Source: Paenibacillus_G sp049942825 (GTDB taxonomy: Bacteria > Bacillota > Bacilli > Paenibacillales > NBRC-103111). From it: a stretch of 64,000 nucleotides of DNA. This document shows positions 33,756 to 42,732 of the stretch, piece by piece. The stretch spans positions 4,464,001-4,528,000 of the forward strand of contig NZ_CP187970.1 in the NCBI RefSeq assembly GCF_049942825.1, read 5' to 3'. A program made the translations under genes and the position numbers. The notes under the pieces were generated by a model. The model was not told where the DNA came from, did not search any database, and saw only the letters and a list, made by a program, of their open reading frames with translations. Within the stretch, counting starts at the first letter, position 1. Each line of letters begins with the position of its first letter.

Positions 33756-35234
33756 TCACCGGTGTTCCTTTAAGATTTGAAGTGAAAAAAACATCCTTGT
33801 TCCCCGCCCGGGCTCGCTCTCCGCCCGGATCGTACCGCCATGGCCTTCGACGATCTGCCTGGCGATTGCGAGGCCGAGACCGCTGCCGCCAGCTGCCCAG
33901 GTCCGTGAAGACTCCGCACGGTAGAAGCGTTCGAAGATATGCGGCAGCGCATCCGCCGGGATGCCGGGACCGTTGTCCGACAGCCGCACCGTCACCTCGT
34001 CCGCACCCTCCGGAGCTTGCACGCCGATCGTAATGATTTTGGGCTCGCGGTTCATATACTTCATGCTGTTGTGGAGCAGATTGTGGACCACCCGCTTCAG
34101 CTTCTCCCGGTCGGCGAGCACCGTCACCTTCCGCACGGGGATCTCCTCCCATACCACCTGAATGCCGTGCCGCTCGAAATCGATCGCGTGCTCCCGGATG
34201 ATCTGCTGGAGCAGCGCAGCCAGCTCCGTCTCCTCGAAGGAGTACGGCTCTTTCTTGAGATCCAGCTTCGAGTAAAAGAAAAGCTCCTCCACCATCCGCT
34301 CCATATCCGCGGCCCGCGTGTGAATGGCCCCCGCATACTGCGCAAGCTTCTCCGGCGTCCTCGCCACGCCGTCCCGGATCCCCTCGGCGTACCCTTTGAT
34401 CGTGGTGATCGGGGTCCTGAGATCGTGCGAGATGTTCGAGAGCAGCTGCTTGCGGTTCTCCTCATAACGCAGCTGGAGCTGGATCGAAGCATGCAGCTGC
34501 CTGCGCATCTCATCGAAGCTCATGACGAGCTGTCCGACTTCATCCCTCGATTCGGCCTGCAGCTCATAGGTCAGATCGCCCGCCTTGATCTTCTCCGCCG
34601 ACTGCCGGAGCTCTTCGAGCGGCTTGACGATCTTGCGCGTGACATAGCGGTAGAGAATGAAGCTGGTGATGAGCACGATGAGCAGAATGACTCCGATAAG
34701 CACCGGCAGCAGGGTGCGGATCATCTCCGCGAACGGACTGCGTTCTCTCAGCACGAAGATGCTGCCTTTCACCCCGGCGGCCTCGTCGAAATAAAAGTCA
34801 AACTTCGCGTATCCGAAAAACCGGCTGTTCATATTGAGCGTATTGCGGATGGAGTAGTTCCCGAGGTCATACGCGGGGAGCACGCCCGTGAAGTCGGTCT
34901 GCGGCATGTTCGGCGTGGAGTAGATCAGCGCCTCGTTCCGGCGGACAACCAGTCCGGCCTGTACCATCTTGAGCTGCAGGTCATAGTCCTGAAGCAGCTT
35001 CAGGTCCGTCAGCTTGGCCGGGTCATGCTTGGCCAGGTACTTCAGATCGAGGAAGATGCTCTCCTCTTCCTCCGACAGCGGATGAAGACCGTAGTGAATC
35101 GTATAAAAGCTGCGGAGGCTCTTGAAGTCCCCTGTCACCGCTGCCGACAGCAGATACGCCGACAGCACGATGAGCAGGACCGAGACAATGACGACCGAAG
35201 CAAAGGAAAGCAGCAATCGGAACCTGATAGACAC
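33756..35234 (-). CDS. Sensor histidine kinase
   Basis: 492 residues. Two transmembrane helices (SVLLIVLSAYLLSAAVT near the start; LPVLIGVILLIVLITSFILY near 185) flank an extracellular domain of ~150 residues. Then HAMP (~205-260), HisKA with phospho-His in NISHDLRTPITTI, and HATPase with N (LLHNSMKYM), G1 (LSDNGPGIP) and G2 (AAGGSGLGLAIARQIVE). It passes phosphate to the adjacent response regulator. The ligand is unknown; the sensor domain is not a recognised PAS or Cache. Confidence 0.93.
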   Translation of the reverse strand: MSIRFRLLLSFASVVIVSVLLIVLSAYLLSAAVTGDFKSLRSFYTIHYGLHPLSEEEESIFLDLKYLAKHDPAKLTDLKLLQDYDLQLKMVQAGLVVRRNEALIYSTPNMPQTDFTGVLPAYDLGNYSIRNTLNMNSRFFGYAKFDFYFDEAAGVKGSIFVLRERSPFAEMIRTLLPVLIGVILLIVLITSFILYRYVTRKIVKPLEELRQSAEKIKAGDLTYELQAESRDEVGQLVMSFDEMRRQLHASIQLQLRYEENRKQLLSNISHDLRTPITTIKGYAEGIRDGVARTPEKLAQYAGAIHTRAADMERMVEELFFYSKLDLKKEPYSFEETELAALLQQIIREHAIDFERHGIQVVWEEIPVRKVTVLADREKLKRVVHNLLHNSMKYMNREPKIITIGVQAPEGADEVTVRLSDNGPGIPADALPHIFERFYRAESSRTWAAGGSGLGLAIARQIVEGHGGTIRAESEPGRGTRMFFSLQILKEHR

Positions 35235-35335
35235 CCCGTCCCTCCTTCCTGTTCCTCCCTATTGTGTTCTGTATGGGATGGTGTCATGTACCTCATCCAC
35301 TGTAGTACAGCCGGCGCCGGTTTGGCAACTAAACA

Positions 35336-35364
35336 AAAAGACCCCCAGCACCGAGGGTCTCTCT
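35336..35364 (-). terminator. Terminator of the MFS gene
   Basis: AGAGACCC-tcggtgctg-GGGGTCTTTTT on the minus strand just after the MFS stop codon. Confidence 0.8.
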
Positions 35365-35370
35365 TTAACT

Positions 35371-36597
35371 TTAGGCGGACTGATGTGTTCCCTGTTCAGG
35401 CAGACGAGTCTTCAGCACGGAGTTAATGCGCTCGGATGCGGCAAGCATCAGGAAGGCATACAGCAGCACCAGTACCGGAAAAATGCCGACCGTCAAGGAA
35501 GCGGCCAGTACTCCAAGCAGCGGCGGAAGGATCGTGCCGCCCGTATAAGCGGCCGCCATCTGGTAGCCCATAATCCGCGGAGCATGCTTGCTCCCGAAGC
35601 GGGCCGGCGTCTCATGGATCATGCAGGGGAAAATCGGCGCACAGCCAAGTCCCACAAGGATCAGCCCGATCAGGGAGCATACGGCCGGCAGCGGCAGCAG
35701 CAGAAGAAGCGCTCCACCTAGAACGATCAGCTGCCCTGCGCGGATCAAGGTGCGGCTGCTGACCTTGAAGGTAACAAATCCGGTAATGAACCGCCCGACC
35801 GTGATGCCCCCATAGTACATCGAGATCCAGCCTGCAGCTGTGGATGCCGGCAGCTCTTTGACATAGACCAGGTAACTGCTCCCCCATAAGCCTACGGAAG
35901 CCTCAACCCCGCAGTAGAAGAGGAACGTGAGCAGTGCGAGGATTACTCCCTGTTTTGCCGGCCGCTTCTCCTGTTCTTCCTGGAGATGAATCGGCTTCGT
36001 CCCATTCCCTGTCTGCCGGCCGTTCCCGGAGGCATTCTCACGCGAAGCGGCCGCCAGCTTCCAGAGCGGCAGGGCAAGCAGCAGCACAGCGACCAGACCC
36101 CATTGGAGCAGTGAGATCGTCTGATACCCCTGCCTCCAGGACGCGTCGCCGGTAACATACTGCGACAGGATGATAGGCCCCAGGGTAGCCCCGATCCCCC
36201 AGAAGCAGTGAAGCCAGCTCATGTGATGCGCCTTGTAATGGGCGGCCACATAACTGTTCAGCCCCGCATCGACAGCCCCGGCTCCGAGTCCGAGCGGTAC
36301 GGCAAAAAGAAACAGCCATGCCGGCGAAGGGGCATAGGCGTAACCGCCAAGCGCCGCAGCGGTAAGCATGACGCTGATCATCGTCACGAGGCCGGTTCCC
36401 AGCCGCTGGATCAGCCATCCGCTGAATAGGCTGGAGAAGATCGTCCCTGCCGCGATCAGCATGGAGATATAGCCGGCCAGCCCAAGCGGCGCGCCGTATT
36501 CGGCCTGCATCACAGGCCAAGCCGAGCCCAGCACGGAGTCCGGCAGGCCCAGAGAGATAAAAGCGATATAAATCAGAATTAGCAGTAAAGTAACCAT
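35371..36597 (-). CDS. Major facilitator superfamily transporter
   Basis: 408 residues, twelve predicted transmembrane helices in two halves with a long hydrophilic central loop (~185-220, rich in Gln, Lys and Glu). The start (YIAFISLGLPDSVLGSAWP) is typical of an MFS group related to sugar/fucose permeases. It follows the ROK gene by 28 bp and is likely co-transcribed, so a sugar or sugar derivative is the probable substrate and inducer. Direction of transport is unknown. Confidence 0.85.
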   Translation of the reverse strand: MVTLLLILIYIAFISLGLPDSVLGSAWPVMQAEYGAPLGLAGYISMLIAAGTIFSSLFSGWLIQRLGTGLVTMISVMLTAAALGGYAYAPSPAWLFLFAVPLGLGAGAVDAGLNSYVAAHYKAHHMSWLHCFWGIGATLGPIILSQYVTGDASWRQGYQTISLLQWGLVAVLLLALPLWKLAAASRENASGNGRQTGNGTKPIHLQEEQEKRPAKQGVILALLTFLFYCGVEASVGLWGSSYLVYVKELPASTAAGWISMYYGGITVGRFITGFVTFKVSSRTLIRAGQLIVLGGALLLLLPLPAVCSLIGLILVGLGCAPIFPCMIHETPARFGSKHAPRIMGYQMAAAYTGGTILPPLLGVLAASLTVGIFPVLVLLYAFLMLAASERINSVLKTRLPEQGTHQSA

Positions 36598-36625
36598 AGA
36601 TTGAAGCTCCCATCTGTCTATTCGG

Positions 36626-37645
36626 TTAGTTGGCCAAGCGCAATCCAGATTCCAAAATACCCAGGGTCTGCGCGATCATCCCGCCCCTATAATCGGACGT
36701 AAAGTCCCCGGAGACCCACAGCTCCGGCATAGACCCGGCCGGCAGCAGCCTGCCGCATTCCTCTCTCAGAACAGGAAGCTGCTCCTCGCCGATGAAGCTC
36801 CCGTGCAGTACGACAAAATCGGGATTAATGACGCAGCACACCGCCGCTGTCAGCTTGACGGCGGCAGCGAGCTTTGCCTCGAGCGCCGCGTGATGCAATG
36901 CCTCTCCCCAGGTGACGCCGAGCGGAATGTTCGCCACCTCGCCCGCAAAGCCTCCTCTGCCTCGGAACAGCTTCCCCTCGATGACGATCCCTGCCCCTGG
37001 CGGGAACCGGTCCGGAATGTACAAGTAGGCGCCGGTCGCATCTGCGGCTACGCCTTTGCGTTTCCAGAATCCCACTGCGGCTGCATTGACGTCATTCTCC
37101 ACGATAACCGGTCTGGAGTACTTGTCACGGAAGTGTTCTCTCAGTGCGATGCCGCGCAGTGCGGCATAGTCGGACACCAGCATCCGTCCCTCATATTCCG
37201 CACCCGGCAGTCCGATGCCGATCGCGCCGATGGAAGGATGGGCGGCGAGCCTCTCGTCAATGAGAGACTCGAAGGCCTGCAGGTCCACGTTCTCTACCAC
37301 AGTCTCCGTATCCGACACCACCCTGCCCAGCAGATTGACCACGGTACAGCGGATCCGGATAACTCCTTTGACTTCATGCGGGAACAGGATGAGGGCCAGG
37401 GCATAATCTCCGTTGTACTCAAAAAGCTGTGCCGGCCGGCCACCGGCCGACGAAGCGAGCTCCGCTTCCTGTACCTCTCCCCGAGCAGCGAGCTCCTGCA
37501 GGAGGGTGCCGACGGTCACGGTACTGAGTCCTGTGGCCAGCGCAAGATCCCGTTTGGCCGCCTGCCCCTTTTCCTTGAGCGCCCTGCGAACCAGGTTCAG
37601 ATTCACCTCCCGGATGACCAGGGAGTTGCCGCCGATCGATTCCAA
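36626..37645 (-). CDS. ROK-family transcriptional regulator
   Basis: 339 residues. N-terminal winged helix (KRDLALATGLSTVTVGTLL), then the ROK sugar-kinase-like fold (IGAIGIGLPGAEYEG; VIVENDVNAAAVGF). The Cys-rich zinc motif of most ROK proteins is missing; the corresponding region reads GGFAGEVANIPLG. It probably represses the adjacent MFS gene and itself. The TTG at 37645 with AAGGAG seven bases before it is chosen over the in-frame TTG at 37663 that precedes the ribosome site. Confidence 0.87.
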   Translation of the reverse strand: MESIGGNSLVIREVNLNLVRRALKEKGQAAKRDLALATGLSTVTVGTLLQELAARGEVQEAELASSAGGRPAQLFEYNGDYALALILFPHEVKGVIRIRCTVVNLLGRVVSDTETVVENVDLQAFESLIDERLAAHPSIGAIGIGLPGAEYEGRMLVSDYAALRGIALREHFRDKYSRPVIVENDVNAAAVGFWKRKGVAADATGAYLYIPDRFPPGAGIVIEGKLFRGRGGFAGEVANIPLGVTWGEALHHAALEAKLAAAVKLTAAVCCVINPDFVVLHGSFIGEEQLPVLREECGRLLPAGSMPELWVSGDFTSDYRGGMIAQTLGILESGLRLAN

Positions 37646-37671
37646 GCTATCGCTCCTTTCCAAGTAACGAA

Positions 37672-37704
37672 ATCACTTTATAAAAGTATTTTCATAAGTG
37701 ATTA
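37672..37704. promoter_or_regulatory. Inverted repeat, candidate ROK operator
   Basis: AATCACTT (37672-37679) and AAGTGATT (37697-37704) with an AT-rich centre including TTATAAA, 27-59 bp before the ROK start. The position over the promoter suits autorepression. Confidence 0.5.
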
Positions 37705-37876
37705 TGACTTTACAGCACCTGGATGCATCTGTCAACCGGGAAGTTGAAGTGATGGAAGTTAAAGATGGGTTAAGTTTTACTCGTACGCTTTATAGCTTTC
37801 CCGATTATGGTTATAATGGAAACTGGATTCTTGCTTGTCCAAGGCATACCAAATCGACTAAGGAAGGTGTTACCGT

Positions 37877-38302
37877 ATGAGCCTGCGCCTGACCACCTAT
37901 CTCGTGATGAACGGGAATGCGAAAGAAGCCATCGATTTCTACCAAAAAGCACTGGACGCCAAGCTGCTGTTCTCCCAATCGTTCGGAGAAATGCCCGAGA
38001 ACCCCGAATTCCCGCTGCCGGAGAGCGCCAAATCGCTGATCTCGCATGCCATGATCAAAATCGGAGATTCCGATCTCATGCTGTCGGATACCTTCCCGGG
38101 GCAGCCGCACCAGAGCGGCAATCAGGTTACGATCTGTATCTCCACAGCGGACCCGTCGCAGGCCCGCCAATTGTACGACGCCTTGTCCCAGGACGGTCAG
38201 GTTCAAATGCCGCTGCAGGACACTTTCTTCAGCCCTTCGTACGGCATTGTAACCGACCGGTTCGGCATCACCTTCCACATCTACACCGAAGGCAAACAGT
38301 AA
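37877..38302 (+). CDS. VOC-fold protein, PhnB/glyoxalase type
   Basis: 141 residues, two beta-alpha-beta-beta-beta modules. It shows the PhnB-like opening TTYLVMNGNAKEAIDFYQKA, the middle MIKIGDSDLMLSDTFPG and the end GIVTDRFGITFHI. Members bind metal or small aromatic ligands; many are of unknown role. ATG 37877 follows AAGGAAGG. A TATAAT-like -10 lies at 37812-37817. Divergent from the ROK gene. Confidence 0.85.
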   Translation: MSLRLTTYLVMNGNAKEAIDFYQKALDAKLLFSQSFGEMPENPEFPLPESAKSLISHAMIKIGDSDLMLSDTFPGQPHQSGNQVTICISTADPSQARQLYDALSQDGQVQMPLQDTFFSPSYGIVTDRFGITFHIYTEGKQ

Positions 38303-38343
38303 CAGGTGTCAGGTTTTGCAATCTGCTCTCTGCGATATAGACT

Positions 38344-38391
38344 GGAAGAAAAAGACGGCCACCACCAACCGGTGAACCGTCTTTTTCTTCC
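38344..38391. terminator. Bidirectional terminator
   Basis: Fifteen-base stem GGAAGAAAAAGACGG / CCGTCTTTTTCTTCC between convergent genes; A- and T-rich arms give a U-tail in either direction. Confidence 0.85.
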
Positions 38392-38481
38392 TCCTGGAGT
38401 GAGAACGCATGGCCTGCCGGACCGCTGACCAACACTTCCGCCGCAGTGTGGAAGCAGCAGGCCTGCAGAGAGCCCTTCCGG

Positions 38482-38940
38482 TTAGATCAAACCGGGCGCC
38501 CCGCCTGCGGCCAGCAGCAGGTTCAGCCCCTGTGCGGACGAGCCCTCTTCCGACGGATCGTCTGCAGCGCCGGATGCCGGAGCGGCGGCCATCGCTTGAA
38601 TGATCACCTCGATATCGGAGTCCGTCCACACAGTGCAGTCACCGAGCTCGAAGCGTTCGATCCGGTAGCCGCCATTCACGAAGAACCGGTCCACGGCAAG
38701 TCTCATATGCTCCGCTTCGATAAGCAGGTTGCCTCCATCCCGGGAGAGCTCCAGTTGATCTTTACTAAAGCCGTTAAGGCGGACAACGTCCTGCTCCCCT
38801 TTCACACCATTCTCAGAAATCCATTGCAAATCCAAGTTGGTGCCGTTGAGCACATACTCGTCCTGCCCCTGGCCGCCTGTTAATACTTGAGAATAAGTGT
38901 CGTTCACCGTCAGAACGTCGCTTCCGTTTCCGCCCAGCAT
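38482..38940 (-). CDS. RTX-type calcium-binding fragment
   Basis: 152 residues. It begins directly in RTX nonapeptide repeats (GGNGSDVLT, GGQGQDEYV) and continues with a haemolysin-type calcium-binding-related segment (DVVRLNGFSKDQLELSRDG; NGGYRIERFELGDCTVWT). There is no signal peptide and no catalytic or N-terminal portion, so this is the tail of a larger RTX protein, or a stand-alone remnant. AGGAG lies ten bases before the ATG, and the gene starts 13 bp after the quinone reductase stop. Genes of this kind are commoner in Proteobacteria. A short pseudogene is the likeliest reading. Confidence 0.6.
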   Translation of the reverse strand: MLGGNGSDVLTVNDTYSQVLTGGQGQDEYVLNGTNLDLQWISENGVKGEQDVVRLNGFSKDQLELSRDGGNLLIEAEHMRLAVDRFFVNGGYRIERFELGDCTVWTDSDIEVIIQAMAAAPASGAADDPSEEGSSAQGLNLLLAAGGAPGLI

Positions 38941-38953
38941 CGTTGAGGTACTC

Positions 38954-39871
38954 CTAGTCGATCATCAGAACAATCTTGCCGCGCCCGTGCCGTGTTTCGA
39001 GAGCCCGATGCGCCTCCCCCGCCTGGCTCAGCGGGAACACCTGCCTGATGTGAATCTGCAGCCTGCCCTTTAGGTGCAGGTCCACCAATTCGGCAAGGCG
39101 GGCGGCCGAACGTTCCCCCCGGACAACACGAAATCCGAGCTCTTCGATCAGGTCGTAGGCATAGAACGTACAGACGCGGTTCCTGTCCTTCACGAGCTCC
39201 ACGGCCGCATGAAGCCCTTCGCCTCCGGCCGTATCGAATGCCGCATCGATGCCGTCCGGAGCAAGCTGCCGCAGCCGGTCAGAGAGGCCTGCCTCATACG
39301 TTACCGGTATGGCTCCCAGCGAACGGATGAAGGCATGGTTGCCTTCGCTGGCGGTGCCGATGACGGTTTTTGCTCCCCACTCCTTCGCCAGCTGCACGGC
39401 AATCGAACCCAGTGAGCCTGCCGCACCGTTGATCAGGACCGTATATCCCGGTCCGACGCCGATCGCCTTCAAAGCGATATGAGCTCCCTGGCCGTTGCCG
39501 GTCAGCCCGCCCGCTTCCTCCCAGCTCATCGTCACGGTCTTGCTCACGAGCTGGTCCTCCCCGACGACCACATATTCGGCATAGCTGTTCAACAAGGAGT
39601 AGCCCAGCACTTGGCTGCCCACCGTGAAGCCGTTAACCCCTTCCCCCACCTGGTCCACGATCCCCGCGAACTCATTGCCCGGAATCTGCGGGAGCTTCAC
39701 CTCCAACCCGTAGGCCGGCTTCCAGCCGCTTCGCACTGCGCAGTCAAAATGCTGTACACCGGCGCTTTTCACATGAACCCTCACTTGACCGGGCCCGGCC
39801 TGCGGCTCGGGAAGCTCCATTACGCGCAGGACCTCCGGTCCTCCAAACGAAGCGAATGCTGCTGCTCTCAT
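38954..39871 (-). CDS. Zinc-independent quinone oxidoreductase (MDR superfamily)
   Basis: 305 residues. GroES-like N-terminal domain (RVHVKSAGVQHFDCAVRSG; IPGNEFAGIVDQVGEGV) and Rossmann domain with NADPH loop VLINGAAGSLGSIAVQLAK. The catalytic Zn ligands of alcohol dehydrogenases are absent, as in quinone reductases. The frame opens far upstream, but ATG 39871 has AGGAGGG, and the longer N-terminus is low-complexity. It is divergent from a LysR gene, its likely regulator. Confidence 0.87.
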   Translation of the reverse strand: MRAAAFASFGGPEVLRVMELPEPQAGPGQVRVHVKSAGVQHFDCAVRSGWKPAYGLEVKLPQIPGNEFAGIVDQVGEGVNGFTVGSQVLGYSLLNSYAEYVVVGEDQLVSKTVTMSWEEAGGLTGNGQGAHIALKAIGVGPGYTVLINGAAGSLGSIAVQLAKEWGAKTVIGTASEGNHAFIRSLGAIPVTYEAGLSDRLRQLAPDGIDAAFDTAGGEGLHAAVELVKDRNRVCTFYAYDLIEELGFRVVRGERSAARLAELVDLHLKGRLQIHIRQVFPLSQAGEAHRALETRHGRGKIVLMID

Positions 39872-39991
39872 AGATATCCCTCCTACTTTACTCCATCCCA
39901 GCGGGAATCCGCCCCCCGACGATCTCAACCGGCAGGATCCGCTTTCTGGGAAGGCGGTGTTCGCTTGCTTAGTGTCATTGTATACCCCATA

Positions 39992-40004
39992 ATTCATAAT
40001 GAAT
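39992..40004. promoter_or_regulatory. Palindrome between quinone reductase and LysR genes
   Basis: ATTCAT-a-ATGAAT lies in the 190-bp AT-rich divergent region, a T-N11-A arrangement typical of LysR binding sites. Confidence 0.4.
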
Positions 40005-40061
40005 AATACATTTTGCTCGATAACATTCATTCCTTTGAGTATATAGGAGGAGGGATAGACG

Positions 40062-40931
40062 TTGGAACTGCTGCAGCTGCAGTATTTTCGCACGGTTGCG
40101 CGGATGGAGCATATGACGAAGGCGGCGCAGGAACTGCGGGTCGCCCAGCCCGCCCTAAGCAAGACGATCGCGCGGCTGGAGAAGGATGTGGGGGTGCCTC
40201 TGTTTGACCGCGACGGCAGACAGATTAAGCTGAATACGTACGGCCGGACGTTTTTGGACAAAGTGGAGGCGGCGCTTACCTTGTTGGAAGAGGGCCAAAA
40301 AGAGGTTGCGGATCTCGCGGGATTAGAGTATGGGAGCATTCATTTGGCCGCCTCAACGGTGGAGCGTTTGTCGGAGCCGCTCCGCGACTTCTTCTCTCTT
40401 CACCCGAACGTCAGCATGCGGATCACGCAAGCCTCCATGGGTGAGATGGCCGACCTGATGGAAGCCGGCGGCTTGGATCTTTGCTTTACCCCTCTGCCCA
40501 TGGAGGGGCCGGATTGGGGTATGGTGTCCGTATTAAAGGAAGATGTCTACCTCGCCGTTCCTCCGGGACACCGGTTAGCCGGCCGGGCAAGCGTCCGCTT
40601 AAGTGAGGCAGCGGATGAACCTTTTATTGGATACAATGAGGGGGTTCATTTTCAGCATATGAATGACGCGTTCTTCCGTACAGCTGGGCTGGCGCCCAAT
40701 TATGTCTGCAGGGTAGACGAACCTTCGGCGATTGCCAGGCTGGTCGGATCCGGACTGGGAGTCGCACTTGTAGGCAGCTGCGGAGCGCCGAATGCCCCGA
40801 TTCATCTGCTGTCCATTGAATATCCGGTCTGCCAGCGCCAATTTCATCTCGTGTGGCGCAGCAAGCGGTATCTCTCCCTGGCGGCCCGCAAGTTCCGCGA
40901 TTTTATGGTGGAGTATTACGCCGAGGGATGA
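40062..40931 (+). CDS. LysR-family transcriptional regulator
   Basis: 289 residues. N-terminal winged helix (MTKAAQELRVAQPALSKTI, LEKDVGVPLFDRDGR) and a two-lobed effector domain (GSIHLAASTVERL ... LVGSGLGVALVG). TTG start with GGAGGAGGGATAGACG upstream. Divergent from the quinone reductase, which it probably controls in response to an electrophile or quinone; the inducer is not known. Confidence 0.9.
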   Translation: MELLQLQYFRTVARMEHMTKAAQELRVAQPALSKTIARLEKDVGVPLFDRDGRQIKLNTYGRTFLDKVEAALTLLEEGQKEVADLAGLEYGSIHLAASTVERLSEPLRDFFSLHPNVSMRITQASMGEMADLMEAGGLDLCFTPLPMEGPDWGMVSVLKEDVYLAVPPGHRLAGRASVRLSEAADEPFIGYNEGVHFQHMNDAFFRTAGLAPNYVCRVDEPSAIARLVGSGLGVALVGSCGAPNAPIHLLSIEYPVCQRQFHLVWRSKRYLSLAARKFRDFMVEYYAEG

Positions 40932-41011
40932 GAGGATCTCCCCGCCGGTTGATGCCGGGGCAACCGCCGAGGGGCCGACGGCTGATGCGGGATACATCCC
41001 AAGCAAAAGAG

Positions 41012-41224
41012 GTGAGTACGATCCACGCATTCATAAACATCCTGCTCGTCCTATGGGTCTTCACGGGAATAACCGCCTCCCTTCTCATCCGGCAGTTCTT
41101 TGGAAGAAAGTTCGGCGTTCCTGCGATCCTTTTTGTCATCTTGATCTATGGCACCGCCTCCGAGTGGAACGGCGGGGATTTGAACAGAGCGCTGGGTAAA
41201 GCACTCCAGTTCCTTTTCAAATGA
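41012..41224 (+). CDS. Small membrane protein
   Basis: About 70 residues with two hydrophobic helices (INILLVLWVFTGITASLLI; VPAILFVILIYGTA) and a short soluble tail (SEWNGGDLNRALGKALQFL). GTG 41012 is used; an in-frame ATG at 40985 with GAGGGG ten bases before it would add nine residues. It follows the LysR gene by 80 bp. Not recognised; a real gene is likely but not certain. Confidence 0.55.
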   Translation: MSTIHAFINILLVLWVFTGITASLLIRQFFGRKFGVPAILFVILIYGTASEWNGGDLNRALGKALQFLFK

Positions 41225-41331
41225 CAGCCGCTGTTCCCTGGCTGGACATTATTATGACATTTGTCACTCCAATAATTCATCGAAATGCGTTATATTTATG
41301 GGATAATATAGTAAAGGAGGATAATTAAGAC

Positions 41332-41433
41332 TTGGGTAATAAGAAGGCAAGGTCCTACTTGGTTGCTGCAGTGATTGGTCTTGGTTTGGTTCTCGGCTTC
41401 GTTTATCTCTATACCACCAAATTAAGCTTCTGA
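41332..41433 (+). CDS. 33-residue single-helix membrane protein
   Basis: TTG start with AAAGGAGG eleven bases upstream. The peptide begins MGNKKARSYL, has one hydrophobic helix (VAAVIGLGLVLGFVYLY) and ends TTKLSF. A terminator follows 17 bp after the stop, and an AT-rich promoter region precedes it, so it is a self-contained small gene. It resembles no family I know. Confidence 0.6.
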   Translation: MGNKKARSYLVAAVIGLGLVLGFVYLYTTKLSF

Positions 41434-41449
41434 TCCACATGACGTCAAA

Positions 41450-41473
41450 GCGGGGCCGCAGGGCTCCGTTTTT
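41450..41473 (+). terminator. Terminator of the small membrane gene
   Basis: GCGGGGCC-gcag-GGCTCCGT followed by T-run on the plus strand. Confidence 0.75.
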
Positions 41474-41589
41474 GCGTGCCGGCGCCTTATTCCGTTCCAT
41501 GGTATCGCCGCATACCGGATACTCTGCAATCCGAAAAGCCGCCAGGCATCGCGCAGGCGGCTCAATAATTCAAGCATTTATAACTGCCC

Positions 41590-42504
41590 CTACCCCTGCC
41601 GGCTGCCCGTCACCTTCTCCTCTATCCCACGGAACCACGGGGTTTTGAACAGCACCATCCCTCCTGCCGTGAAGGAGATCAGGAAGCAGCCCAGGATTAC
41701 CATCGGGAGGCCGGATGCCTCGAAAACCCCGTGACCCAGATACGTCTGCCATCCAATGGCGGCAAGGCCAAGCAGATAGAACAAGCCCGTGAGATGGATG
41801 AACTTCAAGCGGCTCCGAGCCGGGAGGGACGTATGCTTCGTCAGCCAGGCGGCACCCGGCACCGCCTGCAGGGCGTGAAACCCGAGGCCGTGCAGCACGA
41901 TGATATTGCCGCTCGCCCCGACCATCCGGCCTTCGTTGACCGAGATCCATAAACCGGCGGCGAAAGAGAGCAGCACCGCGGCCATAGCATAGCGTATGCC
42001 CAGCACAAGCTCCGGATGAAGCGCACGCGCTCTCGGCAGAAAAAAGTAAATTGCGAAAAACAGATAATACAAGACAAGCAGCAGGGCCACTGTCGCAAAA
42101 ATGTTCCCTACCGCTTCGTCGAAGGGGGTTCCGTTCTCGACAAACCGGGGATTGACCCCCCGGAAGTTCTGGACGTTCTCCGCGAAGTAGGAATACAAGG
42201 CGAGAACGATATAGGACCACCGGAAGAAGGCCCGGCCTATGTTTCCCATGCCCGCATAGGGCATGATCGCCGCTGTGGAGAGCAGGAATATGCCCAGCGC
42301 CGCATTAAATGAGAACGCTCTGGAGACATGGCCTCCGGGAGCCACCGCCTCCCCATTCAGCAGAATCCATACCGCACACACACCCGCCAGCAAGAACCCG
42401 AGCAGCCCTGTCAGCACCATCCAGAATTCTCCTTCGAACAACTTCACCTGTGTCCTGCTTCTTTCTGCCGCCCACACCGTATCCTGTACTGCCTCCACAG
42501 CCAT
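41590..42504 (-). CDS. Polytopic membrane protein of unknown function
   Basis: 304 residues, about eight hydrophobic helices (MVLTGLLGFLLAGVCAVWIL; LGIFLLSTAAIMPYAGMG; IFATVALLLVLYYLFFAIYF; YAMAAVLLSFAAGLWISV; IHLTGLFYLLGLAAIGW). Histidine-containing stretches (LHGLGFHALQAVPGAAWL, IHLTGL, YLGHGVFEA) hint at haem or metal binding but are not proof. ATG 42504 with AAAGGAGA is preferred over the longer frame from 42663. A terminator lies 135 bp upstream in the same direction. Confidence 0.8.
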   Translation of the reverse strand: MAVEAVQDTVWAAERSRTQVKLFEGEFWMVLTGLLGFLLAGVCAVWILLNGEAVAPGGHVSRAFSFNAALGIFLLSTAAIMPYAGMGNIGRAFFRWSYIVLALYSYFAENVQNFRGVNPRFVENGTPFDEAVGNIFATVALLLVLYYLFFAIYFFLPRARALHPELVLGIRYAMAAVLLSFAAGLWISVNEGRMVGASGNIIVLHGLGFHALQAVPGAAWLTKHTSLPARSRLKFIHLTGLFYLLGLAAIGWQTYLGHGVFEASGLPMVILGCFLISFTAGGMVLFKTPWFRGIEEKVTGSRQG

Positions 42505-42638
42505 CTCACCGTCTCCTTTATTTGGAATTTCGCTTCCCTTATCGTACCGCGGAGACGGTGATGCGGTAACTTGCCGAAGTCCAGAATAAATCCCCGACCT
42601 TGGTGCAGGCAGGGGCTGGACCGCTGGCTTTTCTGCAT

Positions 42639-42685
42639 AAAAAATAGGTGCCACAAAACCCATGAGGATGGGATCAGGACACCTT
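42639..42685 (-). terminator. Terminator upstream of the membrane-protein gene
   Basis: AGGTG pairs with CACCT around inner CCCAT/ATGGG, then six T on the minus strand. It ends a transcript from about 42700-42990 that carries only a degenerate frame, or it attenuates the gene at 42504. Confidence 0.7.
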
Positions 42686-42732
42686 TATTCGTCTTAATGG
42701 TTATGGCCTCATCATGAGGCGGTTCATGCGCT

